Below, one piece after another: positions 11,188 to 21,793 of a DNA stretch of 64,000 nt; within the stretch, counting starts at the first letter, position 1; each line of letters opens with the position of its first letter. The stretch is taken from assembly GCA_946902985.2 (NCBI GenBank), contig OX336389.2:279789527-279853526 (forward strand). Direction: 5' to 3'. Position numbers and translations under genes: made by a program. The notes under the pieces are model-generated. The model saw only the letters and a program-made list of their open reading frames with translations. It had not been told where the DNA came from and did no database searches. The stretch is from Meconema thalassinum. Lineage: Eukaryota > Arthropoda > Insecta > Orthoptera > Tettigoniidae.

Positions 11188-11783
11188 GAGCTATATGACT
11201 GCGTCGTCGCAGTCCCTAAACTTAAAAACCAACCACCAGACAGGGATGGGGTAGGCACCCTGGGACTTGAAATAAGGTACTATCCAGGTATTCGCCTGGA
11301 GGGAGTGTGGAAAAACACACTTAGGGTAGCCGCTGTTAGCGCTGAACCTACGATCTCCGGATTTATCCATGTAGCAGTATACTCCTACCTGCTGGCATTT
11401 CGATGCCAATAGGGGTTTCTGAATCATTCCTCCTACATTCCTTTAATGTTGTTCAGTTTTGATAGGATATAAAGGAATACTCCAGTATGCATTCAGACTA
11501 GAAGATCTTGTTCAACGTTACAGTCAGTTTCATTGCTTGACCTTCAAGAAATATTCGAATGTGGTTATGTAAACCAATTATTTACATACGGTAACTCATT
11601 ATAAGTTTGCCCTTTTTTCCTTTAGCCTATAAATAAAGCAGAAAAGAATATCTCAATTGAATATTTATATGTTTATTTTGTTTATCACAAAACCACTTTG
11701 CATTGACTGATTGCACATTTTACAGTACATGAAAATGGTTATTTAAATTGTACGTAGATTACATGTAGAATACTGTGATTTTT
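11188..11783. other. Unassigned single-copy-like sequence
   Basis: It flanks the LTR. A 103-codon frame at 11101-11412 spans the LTR edge and has no recognisable domain. It contains short inverted pieces near 11283-11305 (CCAGGTATTCGCCTGG) and 11385-11411. No gene is called. Confidence 0.4.
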
Positions 11784-12262
11784 AGGGGACACGCGGGGGT
11801 ACGCGTACCCCTTAAACATTTGAAAACTGTTTAAGAAAAAAATATTGGTACATTTGTTTCTAGCCCGCCAAATATAACTTCCGACTTGAAAGTTCATAGC
11901 TCAGCTGGCGTCAACGCGCTGTTTACAACAGCTGGAGGAGATTTCGAATAATCCTCGATTTAAATCGATCTATCGAATCAGTTTCTTTTGGTCGGCAACT
12001 CGGCACTCCGTTCTTATAAGCACGCAGGCTATTGTTTGGAGGTGGGGTAGGTTGTTATTTTGAGCTTATGGTTAGTTTTGAAGGATGAAGAAAATAACGA
12101 ATTATTTAACATCCACTCTGGCATCGAAAAAGCTGCAAGTTTATGATTCGAACACAAACTATGACCGGACTTTGCAAATTGCCGAAAATTTCAAAATCGT
12201 GATGCTTTGTCGACTACAACTGAGAGTACCCTTTAAATTCTTTTTAGAAAAAAAAAGCACTG
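11784..12262 (+). mobile_element. hAT-like element fragment (uninterrupted copy)
   Basis: It begins with a G-rich palindromic edge, GGGGGTACGCGTACCCC. The whole sequence recurs at 48721-48915 plus 53119-53410, where it is split by a later insertion. The two copies end together at AGCACTG (12262 and 53410). It encodes the short MKKITNYL... frame described separately. The assignment to hAT rests on the CAGGGG-type start of the second copy and the protein start, so it is tentative. The far terminus does not show an obvious inverted match. Confidence 0.5.
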
Positions 12263-12279
12263 CTAGAATACATGTGTAG
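12085..12279 (+). pseudogene. Possible N-terminus of a hAT/ZBED-type transposase
   Basis: Sixty-four codons starting MKKITNYLTS, a start reminiscent of hAT/TTF-type transposase or ZBED-like proteins. The same peptide, with substitutions, is encoded at 53234-53452. The two agree over about the first 55 codons and then diverge at the repeat end, so the conserved part belongs to the repeat. No zinc finger or DDE residues are present. It is a deletion remnant at most. Confidence 0.35.
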
Positions 12280-12376
12280 ACGTAAAGTTATAGTCTGCAG
12301 AAAATCACTGGGTACTTGATAGTTTGCTACTGATTTCAAATCCCAGGCCATCCATTCAAATCCATGCCAGAAACAA

Positions 12377-12744
12377 TTACACTTAGCTGTCACAGCGGGG
12401 GCCCGGGTTCGAATCTCGACTCTGCCAAGAAAATTGATTCTGGTCTGAGGGCTGGAACGGGGTACACTCAGACCCGTGAGGAAAAACTGAGAATAGGTTG
12501 GTTCGATTCCCACCTCAGCCATACTGAAAGTAGTTGTCCATGGTTTCCCACTTCTACTCCAGGCGAATACTGGGATGGTTCCTAATTTAAGGCCATGCTC
12601 TTCTCCTTCCTAAATTACTATTACGCACACTAATACAACCATCACAAAAGCACAGGTTATCAGACAAATTCCACACACACACCCAAGTACACAGGGCTAC
12701 ATTACCACGATGTCGCAAAGTCCCAAAATAAGTCAACAACAAAA
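12377..12744 (+). repeat. SINE S1, 5'-truncated
   Basis: tRNA-derived SINE. The B-box-like GGTTCGAATCTC lies near 12409, the second box GGTTCGATTCC near 12498, and the CA-rich tail (ACACCCAAGTACAC) and terminal (CAA)n end follow. A flanking duplication AGAAACAA lies at 12369-12376 and 12745-12752. The tRNA-like A-box part is missing or diverged. Confidence 0.7.
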
Positions 12745-12820
12745 AGAAACAACTTCCGTTAGAGTATACCTGTCATTATAGAAACCACAAAGCACGGGTT
12801 ATTGGATGGCTTAACGTACA

Positions 12821-12824
12821 AAAA

Positions 12825-12879
<55 letters not shown>

Positions 12880-12882
12880 AAC
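12821..12882. repeat. (AAAT)n microsatellite
   Basis: About 15 tandem AAAT units. It follows the SINE without a recognisable link. Confidence 0.95.
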
Positions 12883-12998
12883 TTACCGTACTTATATCCA
12901 AGGTACTCATAGATTATGAATGAAGCAACAGGGATACGTTATTGTAAGAATGTTTCTGGGATGTCAGGGGCGTACCCAGGAAATAAATTTCCGGGGGG

Positions 12999-13753
12999 TT
13001 TTAGATGATGATGATGATGATGATGATAATTGCTGTTTAAGGGGCCTAACATCTAGGTTATCGGCCCCTAATGGTTGGGGGGATAGTGAAAGATGAGATG
13101 GAATGTAAGATCTAACTATAACCACACTTACAACTAAAACTTACACACTAGAAGAAGAAATTGAAAACAAAAGGAGAATAAGGCAAATAAAGGACAGGAG
13201 GAAAAGAAATGCCCACAACCTCGAAGAATGAGGATTGAGGGACTTGGAGGGGAGGAGAGCCATGAAAGGCAGATAGGATATGGAAAGACGAGAGGGTCCG
13301 CCCCAGAGACAATGGAAAAAGGGGGGGAAAACCAGACCCAGCTCAGGAATCCCTCGGGGTTGCCACCTCCTGATCTCACCAGCCGTGAGCCCCTAAGGGT
13401 GTAGCACTATCGAGGGTGCACCAGAAGTGGTGAGGCTACACGCACCCTGCCTCCTTAAGGGCCTTGAGCAGAAGGCAGGAGATATGAAGAGAAAGAAGAG
13501 GTCTGAGCCATCGAAGAATGAGGGATCAGAAAAGACGAGACAAGGGCCAATTAAGGCGGGAAAGTTAAAGACTCCCTAGGCCTCGGATACCCTAATACCG
13601 TTGGGGTCGAAAAAGAACAAGAGTTGACCAATGGAGGTCGATAGGAAAGATGATAGAGAGGAACCCGGCACAACTAAGTAGAAGTAATGCCGAACTCAGC
13701 TGGGGCCCCGTGGTCGCCAACCCACGTCTCACTAGTCCTGAGCCCCTGGGGGA
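12999..13753 (-). mobile_element. Retroposon R, copy 1 (about 755 bp, ATC-tailed)
   Basis: Sense is on the minus strand. It begins CCCCCAGGGGCTCAGGACTA (13753) and ends with GGGGCCGATAACCTAGATGT and AGGCCCCTTAAACAG, then an (ATC)n tail, seen as (GAT)n near 13008-13027. A second copy lies in opposite orientation at 36348-37106. The middle is strongly pyrimidine-rich on the sense strand and codes for nothing clear. The 3' end resembles a non-LTR retroposon terminus. Confidence 0.65.
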
Positions 13754-14418
13754 GGTTTTTTTTTTTAGTGTAGGCTGAACTTTTTGATGGCCTACCATAC
13801 AAGTGGAAAATAAACCAGGCTTTAAAACAGCGGGAAACATCCTCAAAATTCTGACCCCACGCCCGCGCATGACAGAGGTTTAATATTGAGTCTGGAATTC
13901 TTTTGACAATGTTTTCTCTGCTAGTAGCACAGAATGAAGTATGACGTCTGTTAGCAAATATTAGGTAAAGATACGCACTACAGGAAGATCCTTCACTTCG
14001 AAGAATTATTTCCTTGCACATATGTTTTACACATTCGTACTTATTTTTAGCTTGTAACTCGAGGTGTGACTCTCCCATGGCAAAGAGTGTTCCAAGAAAG
14101 AGACAGGCGCCACCAATTGGATCTTTTACGAGGTCCTAATAGGGAACGCATGTTAACAGGCAGGACAGTGGATCCTATAGTTTACATCCCTCATTCATCA
14201 GGCAGCTCGTGGCCATGTGGTACTCGGCACTCCAGCAGACCTCGCATTCCCGGAGCAACACAAAACAGACTATCAAGTCTTTCGATTATACTGCATAATT
14301 AGGGTCTGAATTTGAAGGTCATAACCTATTTTTACCCAGCTTCCTAATTAGAATATATTAACGTACTTTTTCCTTTCATGTCCCTTGCTTCCGAACCTAT
14401 TATAATAGAACCTATTAT
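13754..14418. other. Unassigned interval
   Basis: It opens with a 13-T run. A 134-codon frame at 13674-14078 on the minus strand overlaps the retroposon edge and shows no domain. No other repeat or gene is recognised. Confidence 0.4.
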
Positions 14419-15453
14419 GAGCTGAAGGACCTAGAAAGGGCTAAAGAGGACTTTAGTTGAAAACCTGGAGGCTAGAGAGGGCTTTCGCAGATCAACTAGA
14501 GGCTAAAGGGGACATTAGCTGAAAATCTAGAGGCTAAAGAAAACTTTCGCAGAACAACTAGAGGCTAAACAGGACTTTTGCTTAAAAACTGGAGGCTACA
14601 CAGGCCTTTCGCAGAACAATCAGAGGCTAAAGAGGACTTTACCTGAAAAACTGGAGGCTACAGAGGACTTTCGCAGAACAATTAGTGCAAAAAGGGGACT
14701 TTACCTGGAAAACTGCAGGCTAAAGAGGACATTCATAGAACAATTAGAGGCTAAACAGGTCTTTACCTGAAAAACTGGAGGCTACACAGGACTTTCGCAG
14801 AACAATTAGAGGCTAAAGAGGACTTTACCTGAAAAACTGGAGGCTACAGAGGACTTTCGCAGAACAACTAGAGGCTAAAGAGGACCTTAGCTGAAAAACT
14901 GGAGGCTACAGAGGACCTGCGCAGAACAACTAGAGGCTACACAGGACTTTCGCAGAACAATTAGAGGCTAAAGAGGACTTTATCTGAAAAACTGGAGGCT
15001 ACACAGGACTTTCGCAGAACAACTAGAGGCTAAACAGGACTTTAGCTGAGAACTGGAGGCTACACAGGACTTTCGCAGAACAATTACAGGCTAAAGAGGA
15101 CTTTACCTAAAAATGGAGGCTACAGAGGACTTTCGCAGAACAACTAGAGGCTAAAGAGGACCTTAGCTGAAAAACTGGAGGCTACAGAGGACCTGCGCAG
15201 AACAACTAGAGGCTACACAGGACTTTCGCAGAACAATTAGAGGCTAAAGAGGACTTTACCTGAAAAACTGGAGGCTACACAGGACTTTCGCAGAACAACT
15301 AGAGGCTAAACAGGACCTTAGCTGAAAAACTGGAGGCTACAGAGGACTTGCGCAGAACAATTAGAGGCTAAAGAGGACTTTCGCAGAACAACTAGAAGCT
15401 AAAGAGGACTTTCGCAGAACAACTTGAGGCAAAAGAGGACTATAGCTGAAACA
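14419..15453. repeat. 31/62-bp minisatellite with higher-order structure
   Basis: About 33 monomers of 31 bp alternate between type A (GAGGCTACACAGGACTTTCG...) and type B (GAGGCTAAAGAGGACTTTAC...), giving a 62-bp dimer. The dimer order is broken at two places by an extra A unit with GACCTGCGCAG, near 14909 and 15186, and the surrounding block recurs about 276 bp apart (14881 versus 15157). No open frame runs through it. It has no relation to CRISPR, because repeats are contiguous with no spacers. Confidence 0.92.
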
Positions 15454-15565
15454 CACGGTTTTATTTAGATTTTTCGAATTAATCCAAAAGAAAATTATTA
15501 TGTGAATTGGTGCATTTTAAGAGAAGACATAATACTGAAATTTACAACGTATATGGCGCTTTGTT

Positions 15566-15785
15566 TCTCATCTAAGCTTACAGGATGGAGCCGCGTCGTG
15601 CATCGGTGATTGTTTCCTGACGTTTCGGCTACCATTGCAGCAGCCTTATTAATCTGGGTGGGTACGAGCTGCTGTCCGTACTCAAACTAACAATGCAACT
15701 GCTGCAATGACACCTGAAACGTCGGGAAACAATCACCGATACACGACCCGGCTCCATGTTGTAAGCCTAGATGATAAACTAGACA
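15566..15785. repeat. Foldback element with about 75-bp inverted arms
   Basis: The left arm runs from about 15568 to 15640 and the right arm from about 15690 to 15779. Arms share GCATCGGTGATTGTTTCC (left) against its imperfect complement on the right (GGAAACAATCACCGATACAC), plus CATCTAAGCTTACA ends. The loop is about 50 bp. It may be a small non-autonomous foldback or MITE; no target duplication is clear. Confidence 0.7.
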
Positions 15786-15925
15786 CCGGTCGCGAAAGCC
15801 TACGATCTATGTGGCACTTTGTTGTTTGTCTTTGTTGCTAGAGAATGTATCTGCTATGTTGGGGTCGGGGTCATTGTAGACCCAGCCTTGACCTCATTGC
15901 TGCCTTGCCGTCACAGGAAATTAGC

Positions 15926-16282
15926 TGTTGTTGTTTATGTTATGGGCTGGGTGGCATCGTGGTTATATAGCCCCGTGTACTTGGGTGTGTGTAGAATGAG
16001 TCTAATAAAGTGTGTTATTGTGATGGCTGTACAAGTGTGTGTATTTGTAATTCAGTTGAGGATTTGGAAGAAGGCCGCGGCCTTACGTTAGGAGCCATTC
16101 CGGCATCACTTCCAGGATGGCTGAGGTGAGAATCGAACGCTCCTCTTCTGAGTTTTCCCTTTACGAGGCTGAGTGTATCCCATTCCAGCCCTCACACCAG
16201 AATTAAAATTTCTTGGCAGAGCTGGGAATCGAACCCTTACCTCCGGGATGACAGTCAAGAATGCTAGCCGCTACACCAGGAA
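15926..16282 (-). repeat. SINE S1
   Basis: Read on the minus strand, the tRNA-like head is at 16282-16215, with GGTTCGATTCC as the B box, then the second GTTCGATTCTCACCTCAG block, ending in the CACCCAAGTACACGGGGCTA tail near 15975. The overlapping plus-strand 90-codon frame (15819-16091) is incidental. Confidence 0.8.
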
Positions 16283-16319
16283 GTGGGCATAGCCTGGAAG
16301 CACAAGGTGGGGCAGAGAG

Positions 16320-16650
16320 TTGATATCTTCCTCAGGTCTTGAGCTGACGGTTGGTAGAAAATAGCTGCGGTATTTCGTACGAACATTGAAATTAGGCGGG
16401 TTCCTATCCAACCATTGCCCGTCCTTGAAATGTTTTTCCCTGACTTTCCATTTTCAACTCCAGGCAAGTTTTAGGACAGTACCTTCTGTTTGACATGGTC
16501 ACTTCCTTTAACTTCTTGTCCAGTTTCAAACAAGATCATACATTTAATTTCTATTTAACTTCTGACATGAGATTACCATCGGGAAGGGCATTCAGCCGTA
16601 AAACCAATTCGTCTCATTTCATCACTGACCCCATAGAGATGGGAATTATA
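16320..16650 (+). repeat. Degenerate SINE S2
   Basis: Shares CCTTGAAATG, CCATTTTCAACTCCAGGCAA and GGGAAGGGCATTCAGCCGTA with other S2 copies. The tRNA-like head is not recognisable. An (ATT)n run follows at 16664-16688. Confidence 0.5.
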
Positions 16651-17089
16651 AAGAGTAAAAAATTATTATTATTATTATTATTATTATTCTTCTCTTGCAA
16701 ACACGCTTATTCTTACAGGAGGCGGGAAATGATCACTAACTGTTTACTTGCTTACTTTTTACTGCAAGTTGATGATCTTCTACTGTACGTGGTGGGAAGG
16801 TTTAATGACTTCCGAACTATTCAGCAAGTATTGAGAATTATGATTTTTGGACGTGTGTCACTGCATTGATGGGAAGATCCAGTGCTTGCAGGTTTATCTT
16901 CAGAGCCGTCGCGTCGGTACATCAGCTGTTGCTGAGAGAACAAGTAGTACAACAGTTGACTAATCTTAATGCCACATTTTCATTATTTCTCCTGTAAACT
17001 CACCGTACTTACTGCTTTCTTGACTGTACACCTGGTGCAAGTTGTGTGACTTGGAATGCTTTTAATTTTTTAATTCATTCCTTATTCAA

Positions 17090-17537
17090 GCACTCATTTA
17101 TTTATTTTTAATTTTTAATTTATTAATTAATTTATTTCTTTATTAAGTATTATTTTTTAAGTTTCAATATAAATTATTCATTTTCTTATTTAATACGTAT
17201 TATTTATTATTTATTTATATTATTTATCATTTATCATTAATCATTTACTAATTATTATTTATTATTTAGTATTTATCATTTATCATTTATTAATTATTTA
17301 TTGTTAATTTATCATGTATTATTTATTATTTATTATTATTTATTACTTATTATTTATCATTATTATTTATTATTTATCATTTATCATTTATTATTCATCA
17401 TTCATCGTTTATCGTTTATAGTTTATCGTTTATCATTTATCATTTATTAATATTTTTTATTTATCATTTATCATTTATTATTTATTATTTATTATTTATA
17501 ACTTATTATTTATTACTTATTATTTATTATTTATCAT
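17090..17537. repeat. AT-rich low-complexity tract (TTTATYATT-like)
   Basis: Degenerate tandem TTATT, TTTATCA and TTTATTA words. It looks like an older, mutated relative of the pure 7-bp array at 18387-18806, from which it is separated by a transposon insertion. Confidence 0.85.
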
Positions 17538-18386
17538 TAGGGCTTGGATCGATATGCTCGATAAAATCTCCAGATGTGCTCGAAAACCATGTGTTTTATG
17601 CTCGATAGATATGCTCGAAAACCCATTATATGCTCGAAAAACCCATTATAAACCCATTATATGCTCGAAAAACCCATTATAAACCCATTATATGCTTGAT
17701 AGATATGCTCCAAACCCCCATTATATGCGGTTAAATATTCAGAATATGCTCGAAAAACACCGTTAAAAACTATAGAAAGGAAAGTGAAACGAAAACACCA
17801 ATAACATACCTTTATATACGAGCTTTATTTTCTAATTGTATGTATGATACACTGTGATATACTCACATTCAAGTTTTACAAGTATATATATAAGAGAAGT
17901 GCTCTCATAAAAGATACAGTTTAAAAGTTCACTTACAAGATGTTCAGAATTAGGCGAGTCAATGAAGTAGATCTGTATTGGTCTGCACAACAAGAAATTT
18001 TCTATGTTTTCAGTTTTGAATGATTTTCTTAAATCAGTCAATAAAAGTTTCAATGACGAGAACGACCTCAATAAAAGGTTAAAAGCCTGCGGTTCTATTA
18101 TTCACACCAGATAGGCCTTTCAATAATTATTTCTGTTTTCGAACCTTAAGGATTGTCAGGGCCCGAATTCGGGGGAGAAATCGAAGAAAAACAAACTATT
18201 TAGGAGAAAACCACAAGAATATGCATTTATGTGCTTCTATTCTGAAAACCGCGGTTTTATGCATTTATATGCTCGATAAATTTCAATTCTGTTGGTCCCA
18301 GAGAGGTGAAAATACCACCGAAAGGCTTCTTTCAATGTGTACTATTCAGGAAAAAAATATGCAAATATGCTCGAATCCGAGCCCTA
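17538..18386. mobile_element. Non-autonomous hAT transposon, 849 bp
   Basis: Terminal inverted repeats are TAGGGCTTGGATCGATATGC on the left and, as complement, TAGGGCTCGGATTCGAGCAT on the right. An exact 8-bp target duplication TTTATCAT lies at 17530-17537 and 18387-18394, the length expected for hAT (the AT-rich site adds some ambiguity). Inside are repeated ATATGCTCGAAAAACCCATT words next to the left end and a remnant of the transposase C-terminus on the minus strand. It shares the inverted repeat with the element at 26535-27371. Confidence 0.78.
17832..18071 (-). pseudogene. Remnant of hAT transposase C-terminal dimerisation domain
   Basis: The frame reads RSFSSLKLLLTDLRKSFKTE and then NIENFLL, the pattern of the hAT family C-terminal dimerisation region (SxLK..LTD.R.....ENIE.L). 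No start codon of note precedes it: the frame opens at a TTG. Only this end of the transposase is left in the element. Confidence 0.5.
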
Positions 18387-18806
18387 TTTATCATTTATTA
18401 TTTATTATTTATTATTTATTATTTATTATTTATTATTTATTATTTATTATTTATTATTTATTATTTATTATTTATTATTTATTATTTATTATTTATTATT
18501 TATTATTTATTATTTATTATTTATTATTTATTATTTATTATTTATTATTTATTATTTATTATTTATTATTTATTATTTATTATCTATTATTTATTATTTA
18601 TTATTTATTATTTATTATTTATTATTTATTATTTATTATTTATTATTTATTATTTATTATCTATTATTTATTATTTATTATCTATTATTTATTATTTATT
18701 ATTTATTATTTATTATTTATTATTTATTATTTATTATTTATTATTTATTATTTATTATTTATTATCTATTATTTATTATTTATTATTTATTATTTATTAT
18801 TTGTTA
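18387..18806. repeat. (TTATTTA)n microsatellite, about 60 units
   Basis: A nearly perfect 7-bp array with a few TTATCTA variants. Because 7 is not a multiple of 3 and the unit creates no stop, all three plus frames stay open and yield repetitive Leu-Phe-Ile-Ile-Tyr-Tyr proteins of 158-206 residues. These are not genes. Confidence 0.97.
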
Positions 18807-19451
18807 TTTGTGATTTGTTACTTATTGATTTATATTTCTGAGCAAGTTTGCAGTGAATGATAATGCTCTGTCTTCTTCCTCTTCTTATTCTTCTCCTTCT
18901 TCACCTTCTTATTAGTTCCCAAGTAACTATGGTGAATTATTCTCAAGGTTTGTCCAGTTTTTTAAGGTGGCGTTTGACTCATCCTCCCTCCAGATCTGCC
19001 CGTGATAGGCCAACACACTGTAGTTTACGAGAATGTGCAGTGTTTAATCATCTCAAATTAAAGTGCATCCATGCGCCAATTAGCGTAATAACTAGGACGA
19101 AATAATCCCCAACCCAGAACCAATCCCACCCATCAACAGGTATACAGTAGTATAGATCGCAGGTGTGCCCGAGCAGAGTGCTGAATGTGCGCGAATCAGC
19201 TTTTAAACTAGAGAATTAAGCGTGATAGCCATTTGTGGAACAGATCACAGGTCAATTGAGCATGGCAATTAGTTTGCCGTAATTCACATATTTTTCTTCT
19301 GATTTTCCAAGATCTATTCATATCAGTTAGCTTAACTACAGTAGGCCTATGTTTTGGGAAAAGTGCAGTGCATTTTTGTAAAAAGTGATATATTCATGCC
19401 CATAAGTGAATAGGCCTACACATAGAAGTCTTGTGGATCTTATTACAGTTG
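18807..19451. other. Unassigned interval
   Basis: A CTT-rich stretch near 18868-18905, otherwise ordinary AT-rich sequence. An 82-codon frame shows no domain. No gene or known repeat. Confidence 0.4.
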
Positions 19452-19464
19452 ACAGAAGAAAGGT

Positions 19465-19857
19465 CCGCCTCGTTGCGTAGTGGCTAGCATTCCTGGCTGT
19501 CACCGCGGAGTCCCGGGTTTGATTCCCGGCTCTGACAAAAAATGTAATTCTGGTCTGAGGGCCGGAAAAGGATACACTCAGCCTCGTGAGGAAAAGTGAG
19601 GAGAGGCGGGTTTGATTCCCACCTCAGCCCTCTTGGAGGTGGTTTTAAGTGGTTTCCCACTTCTACTCAAGGCAAATGCCGGGATGTTTACTAATTTAAG
19701 ACCACGGGCTCCTCCTCCCCAATCCTCAACAGAAATTCAAATAAACACACTAATACAGACATCACAATAACACAAGTTATCAGTCACACACACCCAAGTA
19801 CACGGGGCTACACGACCACGATGTTGCGAAGCCCCTAAATGAATCAACAATAACTAC
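19465..19857 (+). repeat. SINE S1, full length
   Basis: The best reference copy. tRNA-like head CCTCGTTGCGTAGTGGCTAG, B box GGTTTGATTCC near 19517, second box near 19610, CA-rich tail and (CAA)-like end. An exact 13-bp target duplication GACAGAAGAAAGG flanks it at 19452-19464 and 19858-19870. Length 393 bp. Confidence 0.9.
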
Positions 19858-19997
19858 GACAGAAGAAAGGGATGTGTTTTTGATCCGACCCAGTAGTTAT
19901 GCTTGTTTGACGATGACGCCAAACAGCCAAATAGAGTTGGTTCTGAGAAGGAAAGCTCTAAACGCCCACAATTCCCTACCTTAAAGATAAGTATAGC

Positions 19998-20097
19998 AAT
20001 GGTAATATTGAGGTTTAAGGACTAATGTTGGGCGCAAGTAGGGCCGATAACCTGGATAATAGGTCCCTTAAAAAATCAATCATCAACATCATAGGTA
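19998..20097 (+). repeat. 3' end of a retroposon R relative
   Basis: GGGCCGATAACCTGGATAAT and GGTCCCTTAAAAAATCAATC, then ATC-rich bases, matching the 3' ends of the R copies at 12999-13753 and 36348-37106. The upstream part is not recognisable. Confidence 0.5.
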
Positions 20098-20412
20098 CCG
20101 ACAGTGGTGGCTACGCTCGCTAAAAGCGCAGCGTTAGGTCATGGGGCCAAGCTCTCTGCTGTCTCGGTAGACGTGGGTTCGAGCCCCACCGTCGGTCATC
20201 CTTGAAATGGTTTCCCATTTTCAATTCCAGGCAAATGCTGAGACGGTACCTTCTGACCGGCCACGGCCGCTTCCTTCCACATCCTTGCCCACTTTCATCC
20301 ATTCATCTCATCTCTCATTCCAACGCGCAGGTCGCCCACGGGCGTCGACTAGAAAGACCTGCACTCGGCCTCTCAAGAGGCCACTCGAAAAAAATCATCA
20401 AAAAAGACACCA
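20098..20412 (+). repeat. SINE S2
   Basis: The tRNA-like head CCGACAGTGGTGGCTACGCT and the B box GGGTTCGAGCCCCACCGTCG close a tRNA-like acceptor (CCGAC/GTCGG). Body: CCTTGAAATGG, CATTTTCAATTCCAGGCAAA. 3' end: CCTCTCAAGAGGCCACTCG plus a short A run. Pol III transcription from the internal box is expected by analogy. Confidence 0.82.
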
Positions 20413-20557
20413 TTCAAAATATTGGTGGAAACATTCAAATTATAAACTAAAATCAATCTCAATTTACTGTCCAATATAGTTACCACGATACTGAAAGGTT
20501 CAATAGCCATCGTCATTACTGAACATGTCTACTGTAGGAGTTCGCTCATTAAATACG

Positions 20558-20782
20558 TGACTGGCTGTGTGGCTCAGCGGTAACATTCTCGCCTGCTGTT
20601 CCCAAGGTTGCAGGATCAAATCCTGGCGCAGTCAGCTGGCGTTTGAGAGTGCGCAAATGCGAGAGTGCCTGGTCAGTAGATTTTCTAGCACATTAAAGAT
20701 CCCTTTCGTGGCAAAATTCCGGCACGCCGGCGTCTCTAAAAGCCACAGTAGTTAAAAGGGACGTAAAACCAATAACTTTATT
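20558..20782 (+). repeat. SINE S5
   Basis: Head CTGTGTGGCTCAGCGGTAAC with a good A box, and B-box-like GGATCAAATCCTGGCGCAG. Downstream CACATTAAAGATCCCTTTCG, ending GGGACGTAAAACCAATAA. A related but diverged copy is at 62000-62270. It is not a functional tRNA gene: the anticodon arm and acceptor pairing are poor. Confidence 0.6.
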
Positions 20783-21076
20783 ATCCTCTGATTAAATACG
20801 TCATATCTCAGAAATCACCATGTCGCTGAAGATGAACCTAATGGTTTGACATATGTCTTCATTCCAGTAGGAAATTATTTATTAAAATGCAGTTGTTACA
20901 TTTAGACAAGAAACGAATGGACTTGACGTTCTAACAGTTAAAAGTAGGCTACATGCGAAAAACACACTGAACCATCTACATAAGTAAAGCATTAAGATTA
21001 TTGACATATGGCGTTGTTGAATTTCATGAGTGTTACATTCTAAACATCTTTAAGCTCATCGTCAGGTAAATATGAG

Positions 21077-21482
21077 TTGTTGTTGCTTTATTTAGTTTTT
21101 TTTTGCATCATCGTGATCATGTAGCCCCGTGTACTTGTGGGTGTGTGGAATTTAACTGATACCCTGTGCTATTGTGATGGTAGTATTAGTGTGTGTATTT
21201 GTTATTTGTAATTCAGATGAGGATTGGGATGGAGGTGGCCGTGGCCTTAATTTAGGAACCGTCCCGACATTCGCCGGGAGTTGAAGTGGTTAAACAACGG
21301 AAAACCACTTTCAGGTTGGCTGAAGTGGGTATTGAACCCGCCTCTTATCAGTTTTGCCTCACAAGGCTGAGTGTATCGCGTTCCAGCCCTCAAACCAGAA
21401 TTAAATTTCTTGGCAGAGCCGGGAATTGAACCCGGGCCTCCGTGTTGACAGCCAAGAGCGTTAGCCACTACGCTACGTGGTG
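21077..21482 (-). repeat. SINE S1
   Basis: Minus-strand full copy. Head near 21480-21420 (GGCTAACGCTCTTGGCTGTC, B box GGTTCAATTCCCGG), tail near 21120-21150. A weak 7-bp duplication AATATGA occurs on both sides. Confidence 0.8.
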
Positions 21483-21718
21483 GACAGGCTAATATGAACT
21501 AGGTCTACCAGTGCAAATAAAGTTGTGTTTAATAAAATCATTTAAAGGAAAAAGCGTAGGAGTGTAAATAGTTCAGTACACTACTGCTGTACTAGTTTTA
21601 AGTTACTATTAAGGTATCGGTAGACTAAATGTTCATCAGCCTTGCTCACCTGATGAAATATCGGAGGGCGACCCTGCTAGCAGGGGAACCTTTGCCCTTT
21701 AAGGGATTTATCAACGGC

Positions 21719-21719
<1 letters not shown>

Positions 21720-21791
<72 letters not shown>
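21720..21791. repeat. (AAT)n microsatellite
   Basis: About 24 pure AAT units directly upstream of SINE S6. The poly-Asn and poly-Tyr frames over it are artefacts. Confidence 0.97.

Positions 21792-21793
<2 letters not shown>

Noticed and set aside
14419..15453. CRISPR-like or protein-repeat array
   Set aside because: No spacers and no through-running open frame; it is a minisatellite.
18221..18860. Long plus-strand open frames of 158-206 codons in all three phases
   Set aside because: They are translations of the stop-free 7-bp repeat TTATTTA.
19465..19560. tRNA genes (here and at 20098, 20558, 21792, 44707, 55712, 59560 and others)
   Set aside because: Box motifs are present but the cloverleaf and acceptor pairing are poor and each is followed by a SINE body and flanked by target duplications.
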